64,000 bases of DNA from Actinopolymorpha sp. NPDC004070 (GTDB taxonomy: Bacteria > Actinomycetota > Actinomycetes > Propionibacteriales > Actinopolymorphaceae): contig NZ_JBEXMJ010000014.1 of assembly GCF_040610475.1 (NCBI RefSeq), positions 62,001 through 126,000 of the forward strand, given 5' to 3'. The position numbers and the translations under genes are program-made. Shown piece after piece: positions 8,907 to 16,640 of the stretch. Below the pieces are notes generated by a model, which saw only the letters and a list, made by a program, of their open reading frames with translations, was not told the origin of the DNA and made no database searches. Within the stretch, counting starts at the first letter, position 1. The number at the start of each line of letters is the position of its first letter.

Positions 8907-9630
8907 GCTCCCCGTGGACCGCGTACGCCGGCTGGCCGCGGAGTCGCTCACCGCGGACGACCCGATCGGCTGGTTCGAGCGGTTGTATGCCGAGACGGCG
9001 AGCGCCGGCGGTTCCGAGCCGGGCGAGAAGCCCGCGATCCCGTGGGACCGCGGCACTCCGCATCCGCTGCTGGCGGCCTGGGCGCACGAGCGGGGCCTGG
9101 CGGGCGCGGGCCGGCGTGCGCTGGTGGTGGGCTGCGGCTTCGGGCGGGACGCGGAGTTCGTCGCGCGACTGGGGTACGACACCGTGGCGTTCGACGTGTC
9201 CGCGACAGCGGTCGAGGAGGCCCGGCGACGGCATCCGGCCTCGCCGGTCGGCTACGTCACCGCCGACCTGCTGGACCTGCCGGCCGACTGGGTGGGTGCG
9301 TACGACCTGGTGGTGGAGAGCATGAACGTCCAGGCACTGCCCGACCCGCCGCGCGCGGACGCCATCGCCCGGATCGGCCCGCTGGTCGCGCCGGGCGGGA
9401 CGCTGCTGGTGATCGCGGTCGCCCGGGACTCCGAGGACGACCGCGTGGCCGACCGTGTGGCCGACCGTGACCAGGGTCCGCCGTGGCCGCTGAGCCGGGC
9501 CGAGATCGACGCGTTCGCGACCGGAGACCTGCGGCCGGTGCGCATCGAGCGCCTTCGCGAGGACGCCGCCGACCCGGGCCGGTGGCGGGCCGAGTTCGGT
9601 TCAGCGCCAGAAGGTAGCCGTACCTGGTGA
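8899..9630 (+). CDS. Class I SAM-dependent methyltransferase
   Basis: 243 residues. The Rossmann glycine motif is ALVVGCGFGRDAEF near residue 75, followed by an acidic residue ending strand 2 (TVAFDVSATAVEEARRR) and YVTADLLDLP, matching small-molecule (thiopurine/thiol-like) methyltransferases. A proline-rich IPWDRGTPHPLL segment before motif I resembles the thiopurine S-methyltransferase subgroup. The ATG at 8899 overlaps the end of the reductase gene, so the two are co-translated. Acceptor unknown. Confidence 0.88.
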   Translation: MPELPVDRVRRLAAESLTADDPIGWFERLYAETASAGGSEPGEKPAIPWDRGTPHPLLAAWAHERGLAGAGRRALVVGCGFGRDAEFVARLGYDTVAFDVSATAVEEARRRHPASPVGYVTADLLDLPADWVGAYDLVVESMNVQALPDPPRADAIARIGPLVAPGGTLLVIAVARDSEDDRVADRVADRDQGPPWPLSRAEIDAFATGDLRPVRIERLREDAADPGRWRAEFGSAPEGSRTW

Positions 9631-9827
9631 CGACGTACGCCACGACGTGACCCTGCGGAACCTCCGCTGCTGACCGGTGCCGCCGGGGCTGACGCGCGGC
9701 GTGGCGGTTCGGCCGACACGCCTCGCCGCGACCGGCGGGCGAAGGATCACTATGACCTATACAGTGCAGCTTCCAGGGTCCGCGGGACTGGGGGGCCAAG
9801 TCCGCGGCAGGAGTCGAAGGAGGCGCC

Positions 9828-10466
9828 GTGATCGACGACGTGACCCACCAGCTCGGCGCGGTCGACCGCACCGTCCGCAGCGGCACCCGCGACGGCGCTC
9901 CGACCCGGGTGGTGGCCATCAGCCAGACCTACGACAACGCCGTCGACGACGTGTGGGACGCGCTCACCAATCCCGCGCGGCTCCCCCGCTGGTTCCTTCC
10001 TGTCACCGGCGACCTGCGGGTCGGCGGGCGTTACCACCTCGAGGGGAACGCCTCGGGCGAGATCCTCGCGTGCACGCCGCCGTCACATCTCGCGGCCACC
10101 TGGGAGTCCGCCGAGGAGGTCACCTGGCTGGAGGTCCGGCTCACCGAGGAGGCACCGGGGCGGACCCGGCTCGACCTCGAGCACTCCGCCCACGTCGATC
10201 CCGGCCGCTGGAAGCAGTTCGGCCCGGGGGCCGTGGGCGTCGGCTGGGACCTCGCCCTGCTCGGCCTGGCCACGCACCTGTCCGGGGCCGGCGACCTCGA
10301 CCCGGAGGAGGCGGCGGCCTGGCCGCTGTCGGAGGAAGGCCGGAAGTTCATCGCCTCCTCGAGCGAGCGGTGGGGCACGGCCAACGCCGCGAACGGCGAG
10401 GACGAGGCGACCGCGGCCGAGTCGGCCGCCCGCACCACCGCCTTCTACACCGGCCAGCCGCTGTAG
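9828..10466 (+). CDS. SRPBCC (AHSA1/START-like) domain protein
   Basis: 212 residues. The core is an Activator-of-Hsp90-ATPase-like SRPBCC domain: ISQTYDNAVDDVWDALTNPARLPRWFLPVTGDLRVGGRY, then ATWESAEEVTWLEVRL and a C-terminal helix. This helix-grip fold binds hydrophobic ligands; in actinobacteria such genes usually follow an ArsR repressor, but none is present here. The start is GTG at 9828 with a consensus AAGGAGG five bases upstream. Its TAG stop shares one base with the GTG of the next gene. Confidence 0.9.
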   Translation: MIDDVTHQLGAVDRTVRSGTRDGAPTRVVAISQTYDNAVDDVWDALTNPARLPRWFLPVTGDLRVGGRYHLEGNASGEILACTPPSHLAATWESAEEVTWLEVRLTEEAPGRTRLDLEHSAHVDPGRWKQFGPGAVGVGWDLALLGLATHLSGAGDLDPEEAAAWPLSEEGRKFIASSSERWGTANAANGEDEATAAESAARTTAFYTGQPL

Positions 10467-11443
10467 TGAGCTCCGAGCTCCACCCGGTCCTCGACCACTG
10501 GGGACTCGAGCCCGCCGACTCGATCGAGCGCACCGAGTCCGGCACGATGAACGACACCTACGTCGTCACCACCGCGCGCCGCCGGGTCGTGCTCCGCCGC
10601 CACCGCCGCACCGACCGCAGCCAGGTCGAGTGGGAGCACGAGGTCATCGCCCATGCCCGCGCGGGTGGCGTGTCGGTGCCCGCCGCCATCACCACGCCGG
10701 ACGGTGAGCTCGTCGTCGGGCACGACGGCCGGTGGTTCTCGTTGTTCACCTACGCCGACGGCGAGCAGGTCGATCGCACGCGGCTGCGGCCGGCTCATGC
10801 CCGGGCGATGGGCGCGACGCTGGCCCACATCCATCGCGCGCTGGCCGACGTGCCCGACCTCCCGCCGGCCAAGGTGAACCCCACGCCGTCCCCGGAGGAG
10901 ACCCTGCGGCGGATGGCGGATCTCGCCGCGCTGATCGAACGCCGGGAGAGCTTCGACCAGTGCGACGCCTGGGCGCTGGACCGGCTGCGCAGCAAGATGG
11001 CCTTGCTCGCGTCGGAGGGCGGCCGGCTCGCGCTGCCCGAGGCGCCGGCCGGTGCGGCCCGGCTGACCCACGGCGACTACCAGGAGACCAACCTGTTCTT
11101 CACCGGTGACGGGACCGACGTACGGGTGGCCGCGGTGATCGACTGGGAGAAGGCCGAGGTGCGCTGGCCGGCCGAGGAGATCCTGCGGGCGTTCCACTAC
11201 TCGCTGCTTCTCGCGCCCGGCCTCTGCTCCGCCTTCCTGGACGGCTACCGCTCGGTGAGCCCGCTCGCGATCGACGACCTCGACCTGGCCGCCGACATCC
11301 GCACGTTCGGCGACGTGCACTCCACCTGGTTGCCCGAGGAGATCTACCTGCGCGGCAACGACCGGGTACGCCAGTTCGTCCGTCCCGGGCCGTTCGTTCC
11401 GTTCAGCCGGCAGTGGCACGATCTGCGGCGGACGCTGGTCTGA
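10466..11443 (+). CDS. Phosphotransferase of the aminoglycoside/homoserine kinase-like family
   Basis: 325 residues from the GTG at 10466, which uses the last base of the upstream stop (TAGTG). N-lobe with VVLRRHRR; C-lobe catalytic loop ARLTHGDYQETNLFF (H-G-D-x5-N) and metal-binding VAAVIDWEKAEV. This matches APH/ChoK/ThrB2-like small-molecule kinases. Resistance should not be inferred: most chromosomal members phosphorylate metabolites such as sugars or homoserine. It is co-transcribed with the SRPBCC gene. Confidence 0.88.
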   Translation: MSSELHPVLDHWGLEPADSIERTESGTMNDTYVVTTARRRVVLRRHRRTDRSQVEWEHEVIAHARAGGVSVPAAITTPDGELVVGHDGRWFSLFTYADGEQVDRTRLRPAHARAMGATLAHIHRALADVPDLPPAKVNPTPSPEETLRRMADLAALIERRESFDQCDAWALDRLRSKMALLASEGGRLALPEAPAGAARLTHGDYQETNLFFTGDGTDVRVAAVIDWEKAEVRWPAEEILRAFHYSLLLAPGLCSAFLDGYRSVSPLAIDDLDLAADIRTFGDVHSTWLPEEIYLRGNDRVRQFVRPGPFVPFSRQWHDLRRTLV

Positions 11444-11465
11444 CATCGGCCGGAAAGCTGTTGCG

Positions 11466-12275
11466 GTGGCGTCGGAAGCAGTGCTTGGGTACGTGCCGAT
11501 GACAGCCGAACTCGACGCACTCGTACGCCCGGCGGACTACCCGCTCTCCTCCAAGTACGACCCGGAATGGGTGCTGTCCTTGGACATGGGCCCGCATCCC
11601 CTGTGGCTGCTGGAGGATCTCGCGCGCGACCTGGACCTGCGTCCCGGGATGAGGGTGCTCGACCTCGGCTCGGGGAAGGGCGCGACGTCGGTGTTCCTAG
11701 CGCGGGAGTTCGGCGTCGAGGTCGTCGCCGCCGACCTGTGGGTCACCCCGGAGACTGCGACCGAGGTCTTCACCGCGGCCGGGGTCACCGACAAGGTACG
11801 CGCGGTTCACGCCGAGGCGCACGCCCTGCCCTTCGAGCCCGAGTCCTTCGACGCGATCGTGTGTGTCGACGCGTACGAGTACTTCGGCACAGCTGACAAC
11901 TACCTCGCGTACATCCTCGGTTTCCTCAAGCCAGGTGGGCACTTCGGCGTCGCCACCCCCGCCATGACCCGCGAGATCCGCGACCTCGGCGCGATCCCGC
12001 CACACATCAGGGCGTGTGTCGGCTGGGAGGCGCTCGCCTGGCACACCGTGGACTGGTGGCGGTTCCAGTGGGAGCTCACCGACCTGGTCACCATCACCTC
12101 GGCGCGGGTGCAGCCGAGCGGGTGGAACGACTGGCTGACGTGGGGCCGGGCCGTACTGACCCGGGCCACGAACGCCGATCGGGTCGCCGTCGAGAGCGTC
12201 AACTCCATGCTGGAAGCCGACGGTGGCGAGTTCCTGACGTTCGCGCTGCTGACCGCGCGGAAGAACCCGGCGTGA
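11466..12275 (+). CDS. Class I SAM-dependent methyltransferase (cyclopropane synthase/UbiE-like)
   Basis: 269 residues from GTG 11466 or 258 from ATG 11499; the GTG has a GGAAAG nine bases upstream and the ATG has none. SAM motif VLDLGSGKGATSVFLA, acidic strand-2 end VVAADLW, and VCVDAYEYFG (motif IV) with a glycine-rich FLKPGGHFGVATP. The N-terminal DYPLSSKYDPEWVLSLDMGPHPLWL is typical of a widespread bacterial methyltransferase group of unknown substrate. Convergent with the TetR gene, only 3 bp apart. Confidence 0.88.
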   Translation: MASEAVLGYVPMTAELDALVRPADYPLSSKYDPEWVLSLDMGPHPLWLLEDLARDLDLRPGMRVLDLGSGKGATSVFLAREFGVEVVAADLWVTPETATEVFTAAGVTDKVRAVHAEAHALPFEPESFDAIVCVDAYEYFGTADNYLAYILGFLKPGGHFGVATPAMTREIRDLGAIPPHIRACVGWEALAWHTVDWWRFQWELTDLVTITSARVQPSGWNDWLTWGRAVLTRATNADRVAVESVNSMLEADGGEFLTFALLTARKNPA

Positions 12276-12278
12276 GGG

Positions 12279-12851
12279 TCAGGTCGGCAAGGGACCGGTG
12301 AGATAGCGCTGCACCGTGGGTGCGACGGAGGCGACCAGTGCTTCGGTGTCCATCGCCACCATCGGCGGCAGCTTGAGAACGTAACGGCACATGGCGATCC
12401 CCAGCAGTTGGGAGGTCACCAGCGCGGCGCGGGCCGGCGCCTCGCCCGGGTCGGCCACCACCCGGGCCAGCGCCACCCGCACCTGCCCACCGAACACCTC
12501 GCTCAGCTTCGCCGCGGCCGCCTCGTTGGTCGCCGCCGACCGGAACGCCACCACCAGCACGCCGTCGGCGAGTTCGCCCTCCCAGCGTTCGAAGAAGTGC
12601 CGGACGAACCGCTCCCCCGCGGACTTCCGAGGACCTTCGGACAGGTCGGGCAACTGCAGGTCGATCTCGGCCGCCACCGCGAACAACCCGTCCTTGGAGC
12701 CGTAGTAGCGCATCACCATCGAGGGGTCGATGCCCGCGTCGGCGGCCACGGCCCTGATGGTGGTGCGTTCGTACCCTTCCGCCGCGAACCGGCGGCGGGC
12801 CGCCCGCAGGATCGCTTCCCGGGTCCGGTCCGAGCGTGTGGTGAAGGCCAT
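12279..12851 (-). CDS. TetR-family repressor
   Basis: 190 residues. The N-terminal helix-turn-helix reads ILRAARRRFAAEGYERTTIRAVAADAGIDPSMVMRYYGSKDGLF; the C-terminal ligand domain is of the TetR_C_17-like type (AMCRYVLKLPPM). The ATG at 12851 lies 15 bp from a perfect 16-bp palindrome at 12866-12881, and two related sites lie in front of the divergent FAD monooxygenase. It is therefore very likely an autorepressor that also controls the monooxygenase. Confidence 0.93.
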   Translation of the reverse strand: MAFTTRSDRTREAILRAARRRFAAEGYERTTIRAVAADAGIDPSMVMRYYGSKDGLFAVAAEIDLQLPDLSEGPRKSAGERFVRHFFERWEGELADGVLVVAFRSAATNEAAAAKLSEVFGGQVRVALARVVADPGEAPARAALVTSQLLGIAMCRYVLKLPPMVAMDTEALVASVAPTVQRYLTGPLPT

Positions 12852-12865
12852 GCCCACAAAGGTAG

Positions 12866-12881
12866 GCCAACAGGTGTTGGC
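12866..12881. promoter_or_regulatory. TetR operator, site 1
   Basis: GCCAACAGGTGTTGGC is a perfect palindrome (7-bp arms, central GG), 15 bp upstream of the tetR start. The same pattern recurs with mismatches at 12909-12924 and 12923-12938, which marks it as the recognition sequence of the adjacent repressor (inference). Confidence 0.75.
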
Positions 12882-12908
12882 AATCCACTCGCGCCGAGCT
12901 ACCGTGAA

Positions 12909-12938
12909 GTCAACAAGCGTTGGCAAACATTTGTTGGA
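12909..12938. promoter_or_regulatory. TetR operator sites 2 and 3 (overlapping)
   Basis: GTCAACAAGCGTTGGC (12909-12924) and GCAAACATTTGTTGGA (12923-12938) each keep 12 of the 14 arm bases of the site-1 pattern GCCAACA-NN-TGTTGGC. They overlap by 2 bp, so their centres are 14 bp apart, and end 28 bp before the monooxygenase GTG. Site 1 lies 43 bp away, consistent with separate control of the two divergent promoters. Confidence 0.65.
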
Positions 12939-12966
12939 CTTCTGCCGGACCCTTTGGAGGCAAACC

Positions 12967-14172
12967 GTGGACTCCCTCCCCCACTCCACCGACGCCCCTC
13001 TGCCCACCTCCACCGAGGTTCTCGTCGTCGGCGGCGGACCGGTCGGCCAGACCCTGGCCGTCGCCCTGCGGGCTCGCGGCGTGGACGCGACCGTCGTCGA
13101 CCAGCAGGCCGGACCCGCCGACACCTCCCGGGCCGCGGTGATCCACGCCCGCACCCTGGAGGTCCTCACCGACCTCGGTGTCAACGACGAGTTGCTTCGG
13201 CTCGGCCTGGTCGCACCCCGGTTCACCGTGCGCGACCGCGACCGGACCCTGCTGTCGGTCGACTTCGGCCGGCTGCCGAGCGCTCATCCGTACACGCTGA
13301 TGATTTCGCAGGACCTCACCGAACGAGTCCTGACCGACCGGCTGCGCCAACTCGGCGGCCGGGTGCACTACGGAGTCCAGGTCGTCGACGTCAAGCAGGT
13401 CACCGACCACGTCGTCGCCACCATGGAGGACGGCCGGACGGTCCGGGCTTCGTACGTCGTCGGTACGGACGGCATGCACAGCACAGTGCGCGCGCAGGCG
13501 GGCATCGGCTTCCCCGGTACGGCCTACGCCGAGTCGTTCGTGCTCGCGGACGTCCACCTGGAGTGGGATCTGCCCACCGACGAGACCCAACTCTTCTTCG
13601 ACGCCGACGGCCTGCTGGTCGTGGCACCGCTGCCAGGCGGGCGGCACCGGGTCGTCGCACCCCTCGATCCCGCGCCCGAGCACCCCACGCGAGACGACGT
13701 TCAGGCCATTCTGGACGCACGCGGGCCCCAGCGAACGCCTGCGTCCGTACGGGAGGTGGTGTGGGGCTCGCGGTTCCGCGTGCACCACCGGCTGGCCGAC
13801 CGCTACCACGCGGGCCGGCTGGCCCTCGCCGGCGACGCCGCCCACGTGCACAGTCCGGCCGGTGGGCAGGGAATGAACACCGGCATCCAGGACGCCGTCG
13901 CCCTGGCCGGTCACCTGAGCGCCCTGGTCGACGACGACACCCGTCAAGGAGATCTTGACGCGTACGAGGCCGAACGCCGACCGGTCGCCGCCTCCGTGCT
14001 CACGATGACCGACCGGCTGACGCGCCTCGCCACGACACGGAGCCGGCCGCTGCAGATGGTCCGTAACGCCGGACTGCGGGTCCTCGACCGGATCCCGGCC
14101 GCCCGTAACGCGGTGGCGATGAACCTCTCCGAGCTGGGCACGGACCCGAACCGGTCCCGAGCGCGGTCGTAG
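12967..14172 (+). CDS. FAD-dependent monooxygenase (PHBH/Rdc-like)
   Basis: 401 residues. Class A flavoprotein hydroxylase: the dinucleotide-binding motif VLVVGGGPVGQTLAVALRAR at residue about 17, a middle DG-type motif (ASYVVGTDGMHSTVR) and the FAD ribityl motif RLALAGDAAHVHSPAGGQGM near residue 290. Such enzymes hydroxylate aromatic or polyketide-type compounds using NAD(P)H and O2. The GTG at 12967 follows TTTGGAGG at good spacing. It is divergent from the TetR gene and preceded by two operator-like sites, so it is probably induced by the repressor's ligand, possibly a toxic aromatic compound or antibiotic. Confidence 0.92.
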   Translation: MDSLPHSTDAPLPTSTEVLVVGGGPVGQTLAVALRARGVDATVVDQQAGPADTSRAAVIHARTLEVLTDLGVNDELLRLGLVAPRFTVRDRDRTLLSVDFGRLPSAHPYTLMISQDLTERVLTDRLRQLGGRVHYGVQVVDVKQVTDHVVATMEDGRTVRASYVVGTDGMHSTVRAQAGIGFPGTAYAESFVLADVHLEWDLPTDETQLFFDADGLLVVAPLPGGRHRVVAPLDPAPEHPTRDDVQAILDARGPQRTPASVREVVWGSRFRVHHRLADRYHAGRLALAGDAAHVHSPAGGQGMNTGIQDAVALAGHLSALVDDDTRQGDLDAYEAERRPVAASVLTMTDRLTRLATTRSRPLQMVRNAGLRVLDRIPAARNAVAMNLSELGTDPNRSRARS

Positions 14173-14224
14173 CCGCAGCGAAGACGCCGAGTTCGACAGG
14201 GTGGCAAGTCACCGGGGCGATTGG

Positions 14225-14252
14225 TTGACAATCTGGAAATTCACGCTTTACT
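14225..14252 (+). promoter_or_regulatory. Sigma-70-type promoter for a leaderless transcript
   Basis: A perfect -35 TTGACA (14225-14230) is followed 16 bp later by TTTACT (14247-14252). Transcription would begin about 7-8 bp downstream, that is at or next to the ATG at 14260. There is no ribosome site before that ATG, so the mRNA is probably leaderless. Confidence 0.65.
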
Positions 14253-14259
14253 ACCTGCC

Positions 14260-15120
14260 ATGACGATCGCACAGCAGAGATCAATTCTGGAGAGGGTGGC
14301 CCGGGGCGAGATCTCGCCCGAGGACGCCGAGCGTGAGTTGGCGGCCCTCGACCCGAGCCAGCAGCCGAGCCGGACCGACCCCTCGACGGTAGGCGAACCG
14401 GCGCCACCGAGCGACCCGCCGGTCCCCGTGGCTCCGGCTACCGTGGAGGCCGCCAGCCCGGTGCCCGTTCCGCCGGAAGCCGTCGTTCCACCCGCGCCTG
14501 TCACTCCCTCGACACCGACCGCGCCACCAGCACCCCCGACGCCGGCAGTTCCCCCCACACCCGCCGCGCCCCCGGCCATCGAACGGCCGAACACTGGTCG
14601 GTTGGGTTCCGATCGGTCGAGCCTGACGGTGCACGCCAGTCTGAACGCCGCCGGCACGATCGAGGTCGCCGGCGACAAGGAAGCCGACGACGTCTGGTTC
14701 GAGGGTCCGTACCGCGGCTCGATCGAGCGGGACGGCGACGACGTGCACGTGGAGGGCCAGGTCGGCGACGACACCCTCCTCGTCGTACCGGCCAATGCTC
14801 AGCTGCACCTCGAGCTCAACGGCGGCGACGCCCTGGTCCGCGGGCTCAGCGGATCCTTCCACGGCGAGTTCAATGTGGGCGACGTCCGGCTGGAGGCCGC
14901 GCTGACCGAAGGCGACTCCCACATCGAGGCCAACGCCGGTCGGGTCGAGGTCGTCCTCTCCCCCGAGTCCGACGTGCGCGTCGTCGTGCGATGCCCGGCG
15001 GAGTACGACATGGACCAACGCCTGAACAAGACCGGCAGGGGCGAGTACGTGCTCGGCACGGGCTCCGCAAGTCTCCACATCGACGGCAACCTCGCCGAGG
15101 TCTCGGTCAGGGTGGGCTGA
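14260..15120 (+). CDS. LiaX/YvlB-like protein: SHOCT-like N-terminus, Pro-rich linker, DUF4097-type beta domain
   Basis: 286 residues. Residues about 1-30 (QRSILERVARGEISPEDAER) form a short helical hairpin like the YvlB/LiaX N-terminal domain. A roughly 80-residue Pro/Ala/Thr/Val-rich linker follows, then about 150 residues of regular short beta strands (LTVHASLNAAGTIEVAGDKE, LHLELNGGDALVRGLSGSFHG, GRVEVVLSPESDVRVVVRCP) as in DUF4097 adhesin-like beta-helix proteins. No signal peptide or membrane helix is seen. In Gram-positives such proteins report or buffer envelope stress; that role here is inferred. ATG 14260 is chosen because the promoter places the transcript start there. It is followed after 4 bp by the DUF2089 gene. 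Confidence 0.8.
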   Translation: MTIAQQRSILERVARGEISPEDAERELAALDPSQQPSRTDPSTVGEPAPPSDPPVPVAPATVEAASPVPVPPEAVVPPAPVTPSTPTAPPAPPTPAVPPTPAAPPAIERPNTGRLGSDRSSLTVHASLNAAGTIEVAGDKEADDVWFEGPYRGSIERDGDDVHVEGQVGDDTLLVVPANAQLHLELNGGDALVRGLSGSFHGEFNVGDVRLEAALTEGDSHIEANAGRVEVVLSPESDVRVVVRCPAEYDMDQRLNKTGRGEYVLGTGSASLHIDGNLAEVSVRVG

Positions 15121-15124
15121 GCCG

Positions 15125-15526
15125 ATGGCGACGCGTACCCAGCAGACGCAGCACACCCAGCACACACCGCCGAGCGCCTGCCCCACCTGCCAGGCGCCAC
15201 TGTCAGTCTCGGGCCTGCACTGCGACCGATGTGACACCGAGGTGCGCGGTCACTTCCGGCACTGCGAGTTCTGCGCCCTCGACGACGCCCAGCGCGACCT
15301 GCTGCGAGTGTTCCTCGCCGCCCGCGGCAACACCAAGGAGCTCGAACGCCACCTGGGCGTGAGTTATCCGACCGCACGTGCCCGGCTGGACGAACTCCTC
15401 ACCGCGCTCGGCGTGGCCACCGCCCCGCCGGTCGACCGGCAGACCAGGCGGCGCCAACTGCTGGACGCGGTGGCACGCGGCGACCTCGACGTCGAGGAGG
15501 CCATGGCCGAACTCACCCAGGCTTAG
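15125..15526 (+). CDS. DUF2089 protein (zinc ribbon, HTH, SHOCT-like tail)
   Basis: 133 residues. A four-cysteine zinc ribbon (CPTCQAPL...CDRCDTEV) is followed by RHCEFCALDD, a helix-turn-helix-like block (LLRVFLAARGNTKELERHLG, VSYPTARARLDELLTALG) and a C-terminal LLDAVARGDLDVEEAMAEL. The tail matches the N-terminal motif of the upstream protein (ILERVARGEISPEDAERELA). The family is widespread next to DUF4097/YvlB-type genes and is thought to be a transcription regulator. It is probably translated from the same leaderless mRNA; GTGGGCTGAGCCG precedes the ATG. Confidence 0.9.
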   Translation: MATRTQQTQHTQHTPPSACPTCQAPLSVSGLHCDRCDTEVRGHFRHCEFCALDDAQRDLLRVFLAARGNTKELERHLGVSYPTARARLDELLTALGVATAPPVDRQTRRRQLLDAVARGDLDVEEAMAELTQA

Positions 15527-15553
15527 GGACTGTCCGGCGATCCCACCCCGAGG

Positions 15554-15582
15554 GCGCTTTTCTGCGCATGCCGGGAAAGCGC
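15554..15582 (+). terminator. Possible terminator after the DUF2089 gene
   Basis: GCGCTTT (15554-15560) pairs with AAAGCGC (15576-15582) around a 15-base loop that itself contains GCGCATGC. No U-tract follows, as is usual in high-GC actinobacteria. Confidence 0.4.
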
Positions 15583-15662
15583 GCGACGAGCATGCGCCAG
15601 GCGTTCTTACCCGCCCCGAACCCGGTGGCGCCGAGCGGACGCGGCCGGGCCGGTCGTCGTGA

Positions 15663-15690
15663 GCGGCGCACCGGATAATCGGTGCGCCGC
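15663..15690. repeat. Perfect 11-bp inverted repeat with GATAAT loop
   Basis: GCGGCGCACCG (15663-15673), loop GATAAT, CGGTGCGCCGC (15680-15690). It surrounds the GTG start of the truncated TetR frame at 15682. The loop looks like a -10 box, so it could be an old autorepressor operator over its own promoter; a terminator is the alternative. Confidence 0.6.
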
Positions 15691-15951
15691 CCCGCCTTGC
15701 GGGCGGACGCCCGTCGTAATCGCGACCAGGTCCTGCGGACCGCTCAGCGCTTGTTCGCCAGTAACAGCCTCGGCGTCTCCCTGGACGAGATCGCCCGCCG
15801 TGCCGGGGTCGGACCGGGCACGGTCCACCGGCACTTTCCCAGCAAGGAATCGCTGTATCTCGCCGTCGCGATCGATCAGTTGGGCCGGCACACCTTGCCC
15901 AGCTCATCCTCGACGGGCTACGCCCGAGGCCCTGACTCGCAGGATCCGTAG
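15682..15951 (+). pseudogene. TetR-family regulator, C-terminally truncated
   Basis: 89 residues: a complete TetR helix-turn-helix (QVLRTAQRLFASNSLGVSLDEIARRAGVGPGTVHRHFPSKESLYLAV), then about 25 unrelated residues (HTLPSSSSTGYARGPDSQDP) and a stop. The ligand-binding domain of about 120 residues is missing, so it cannot function as a normal TetR repressor, though the DNA-binding part is intact. It abuts the convergent VOC gene at 15958, which may mark the deletion edge. Confidence 0.75.
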
Positions 15952-15957
15952 CGAACG

Positions 15958-16362
15958 TCAGGGCAGGTTGAGCTGCCAGGAGACGCCGAACCTGTCGTTC
16001 ACCCAGCCGAACCTCGTGCTGAATCCGTACTCACCCAGCGGCATCAGGGTCTGCCCCTTCTCCGACAGCGTGGCGAACAGCCGGTCGAGCTCCTGCTCGT
16101 TCTCGCAGGTCACGAACAGCGAGACCGACGGGGTGAAGCCGAACGCGTGCTCGACGGGGCTGTCGATGGCCATGAACTCCTGGCCCGCCAGGGTGAACGT
16201 CGCGTGCTGCACGGTCCCCTCGGCGCCTTGGCCGTCGGCGCCGTAGCGGGTCACCGACCGGACCTCGGAGTCGGGGAACAGCGAGGTGTAGAAGGTCATC
16301 GCCTCCTCGGCCTGTCCGGTGAACATGAGGAACGTCGTGATCTTCTGTGTGCTGACGATCAT
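15958..16362 (-). CDS. PhnB-like VOC superfamily protein
   Basis: 134 residues. Glyoxalase/3-demethylubiquinone methyltransferase-like fold of the PhnB group: ITTFLMFTGQAEEAMTFYTSLFPDSEV, then QEFMAIDS and PSVSLFVTCENEQELDRLFATLSEKG with a C-terminal GVSWQLNLP. These proteins are often co-regulated with SRPBCC/ArsR systems; the reaction is unknown. ATG 16362 is chosen over the upstream ATG at 16392 because GGAGGAGAG lies nine bases before it. Two abutting palindromes upstream (16427-16455) are the likely control region. Confidence 0.9.
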   Translation of the reverse strand: MIVSTQKITTFLMFTGQAEEAMTFYTSLFPDSEVRSVTRYGADGQGAEGTVQHATFTLAGQEFMAIDSPVEHAFGFTPSVSLFVTCENEQELDRLFATLSEKGQTLMPLGEYGFSTRFGWVNDRFGVSWQLNLP

Positions 16363-16426
16363 GGCGAGCCGCTCTCCTCCAGGTCGAAACAACGTCTAGC
16401 CAGCGCCGGGCGACGCTGCGCGTCAG

Positions 16427-16455
16427 CAGCGTTTCACGCTGGACTTATATAAGTC
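16427..16455. promoter_or_regulatory. Two abutting palindromes upstream of the PhnB-like gene
   Basis: CAGCGT-TTC-ACGCTG (16427-16441) abuts GACTTATATAAGTC (16442-16455), a perfect 14-bp palindrome in otherwise GC-rich DNA. The AT-rich centre offers TATATAAG as a -10 on the gene's strand. An operator over a promoter is likely. Confidence 0.5.
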
Positions 16456-16640
16456 AAGCCCTATCCATGCATCCCGGAGTACGCCGGATGGGAGCTCCGA
16501 CGACGCCCCACCTCGAAGTTCAATGCGTGTCAGCGGCGACCATCCACTCGTAGTCGTGCTGACTGCTGCCAGTGGGCGCTGGGGTCGGCGGCGGCCGTAT
16601 TGCGTGACATCGGCTACCTCGAGGTGGCGCTACGCAACGC

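Noticed and set aside
10466..11443. Aminoglycoside resistance gene
   Set aside because: Only the general kinase fold is visible; the acceptor is not determined by sequence and chromosomal members are usually metabolic.
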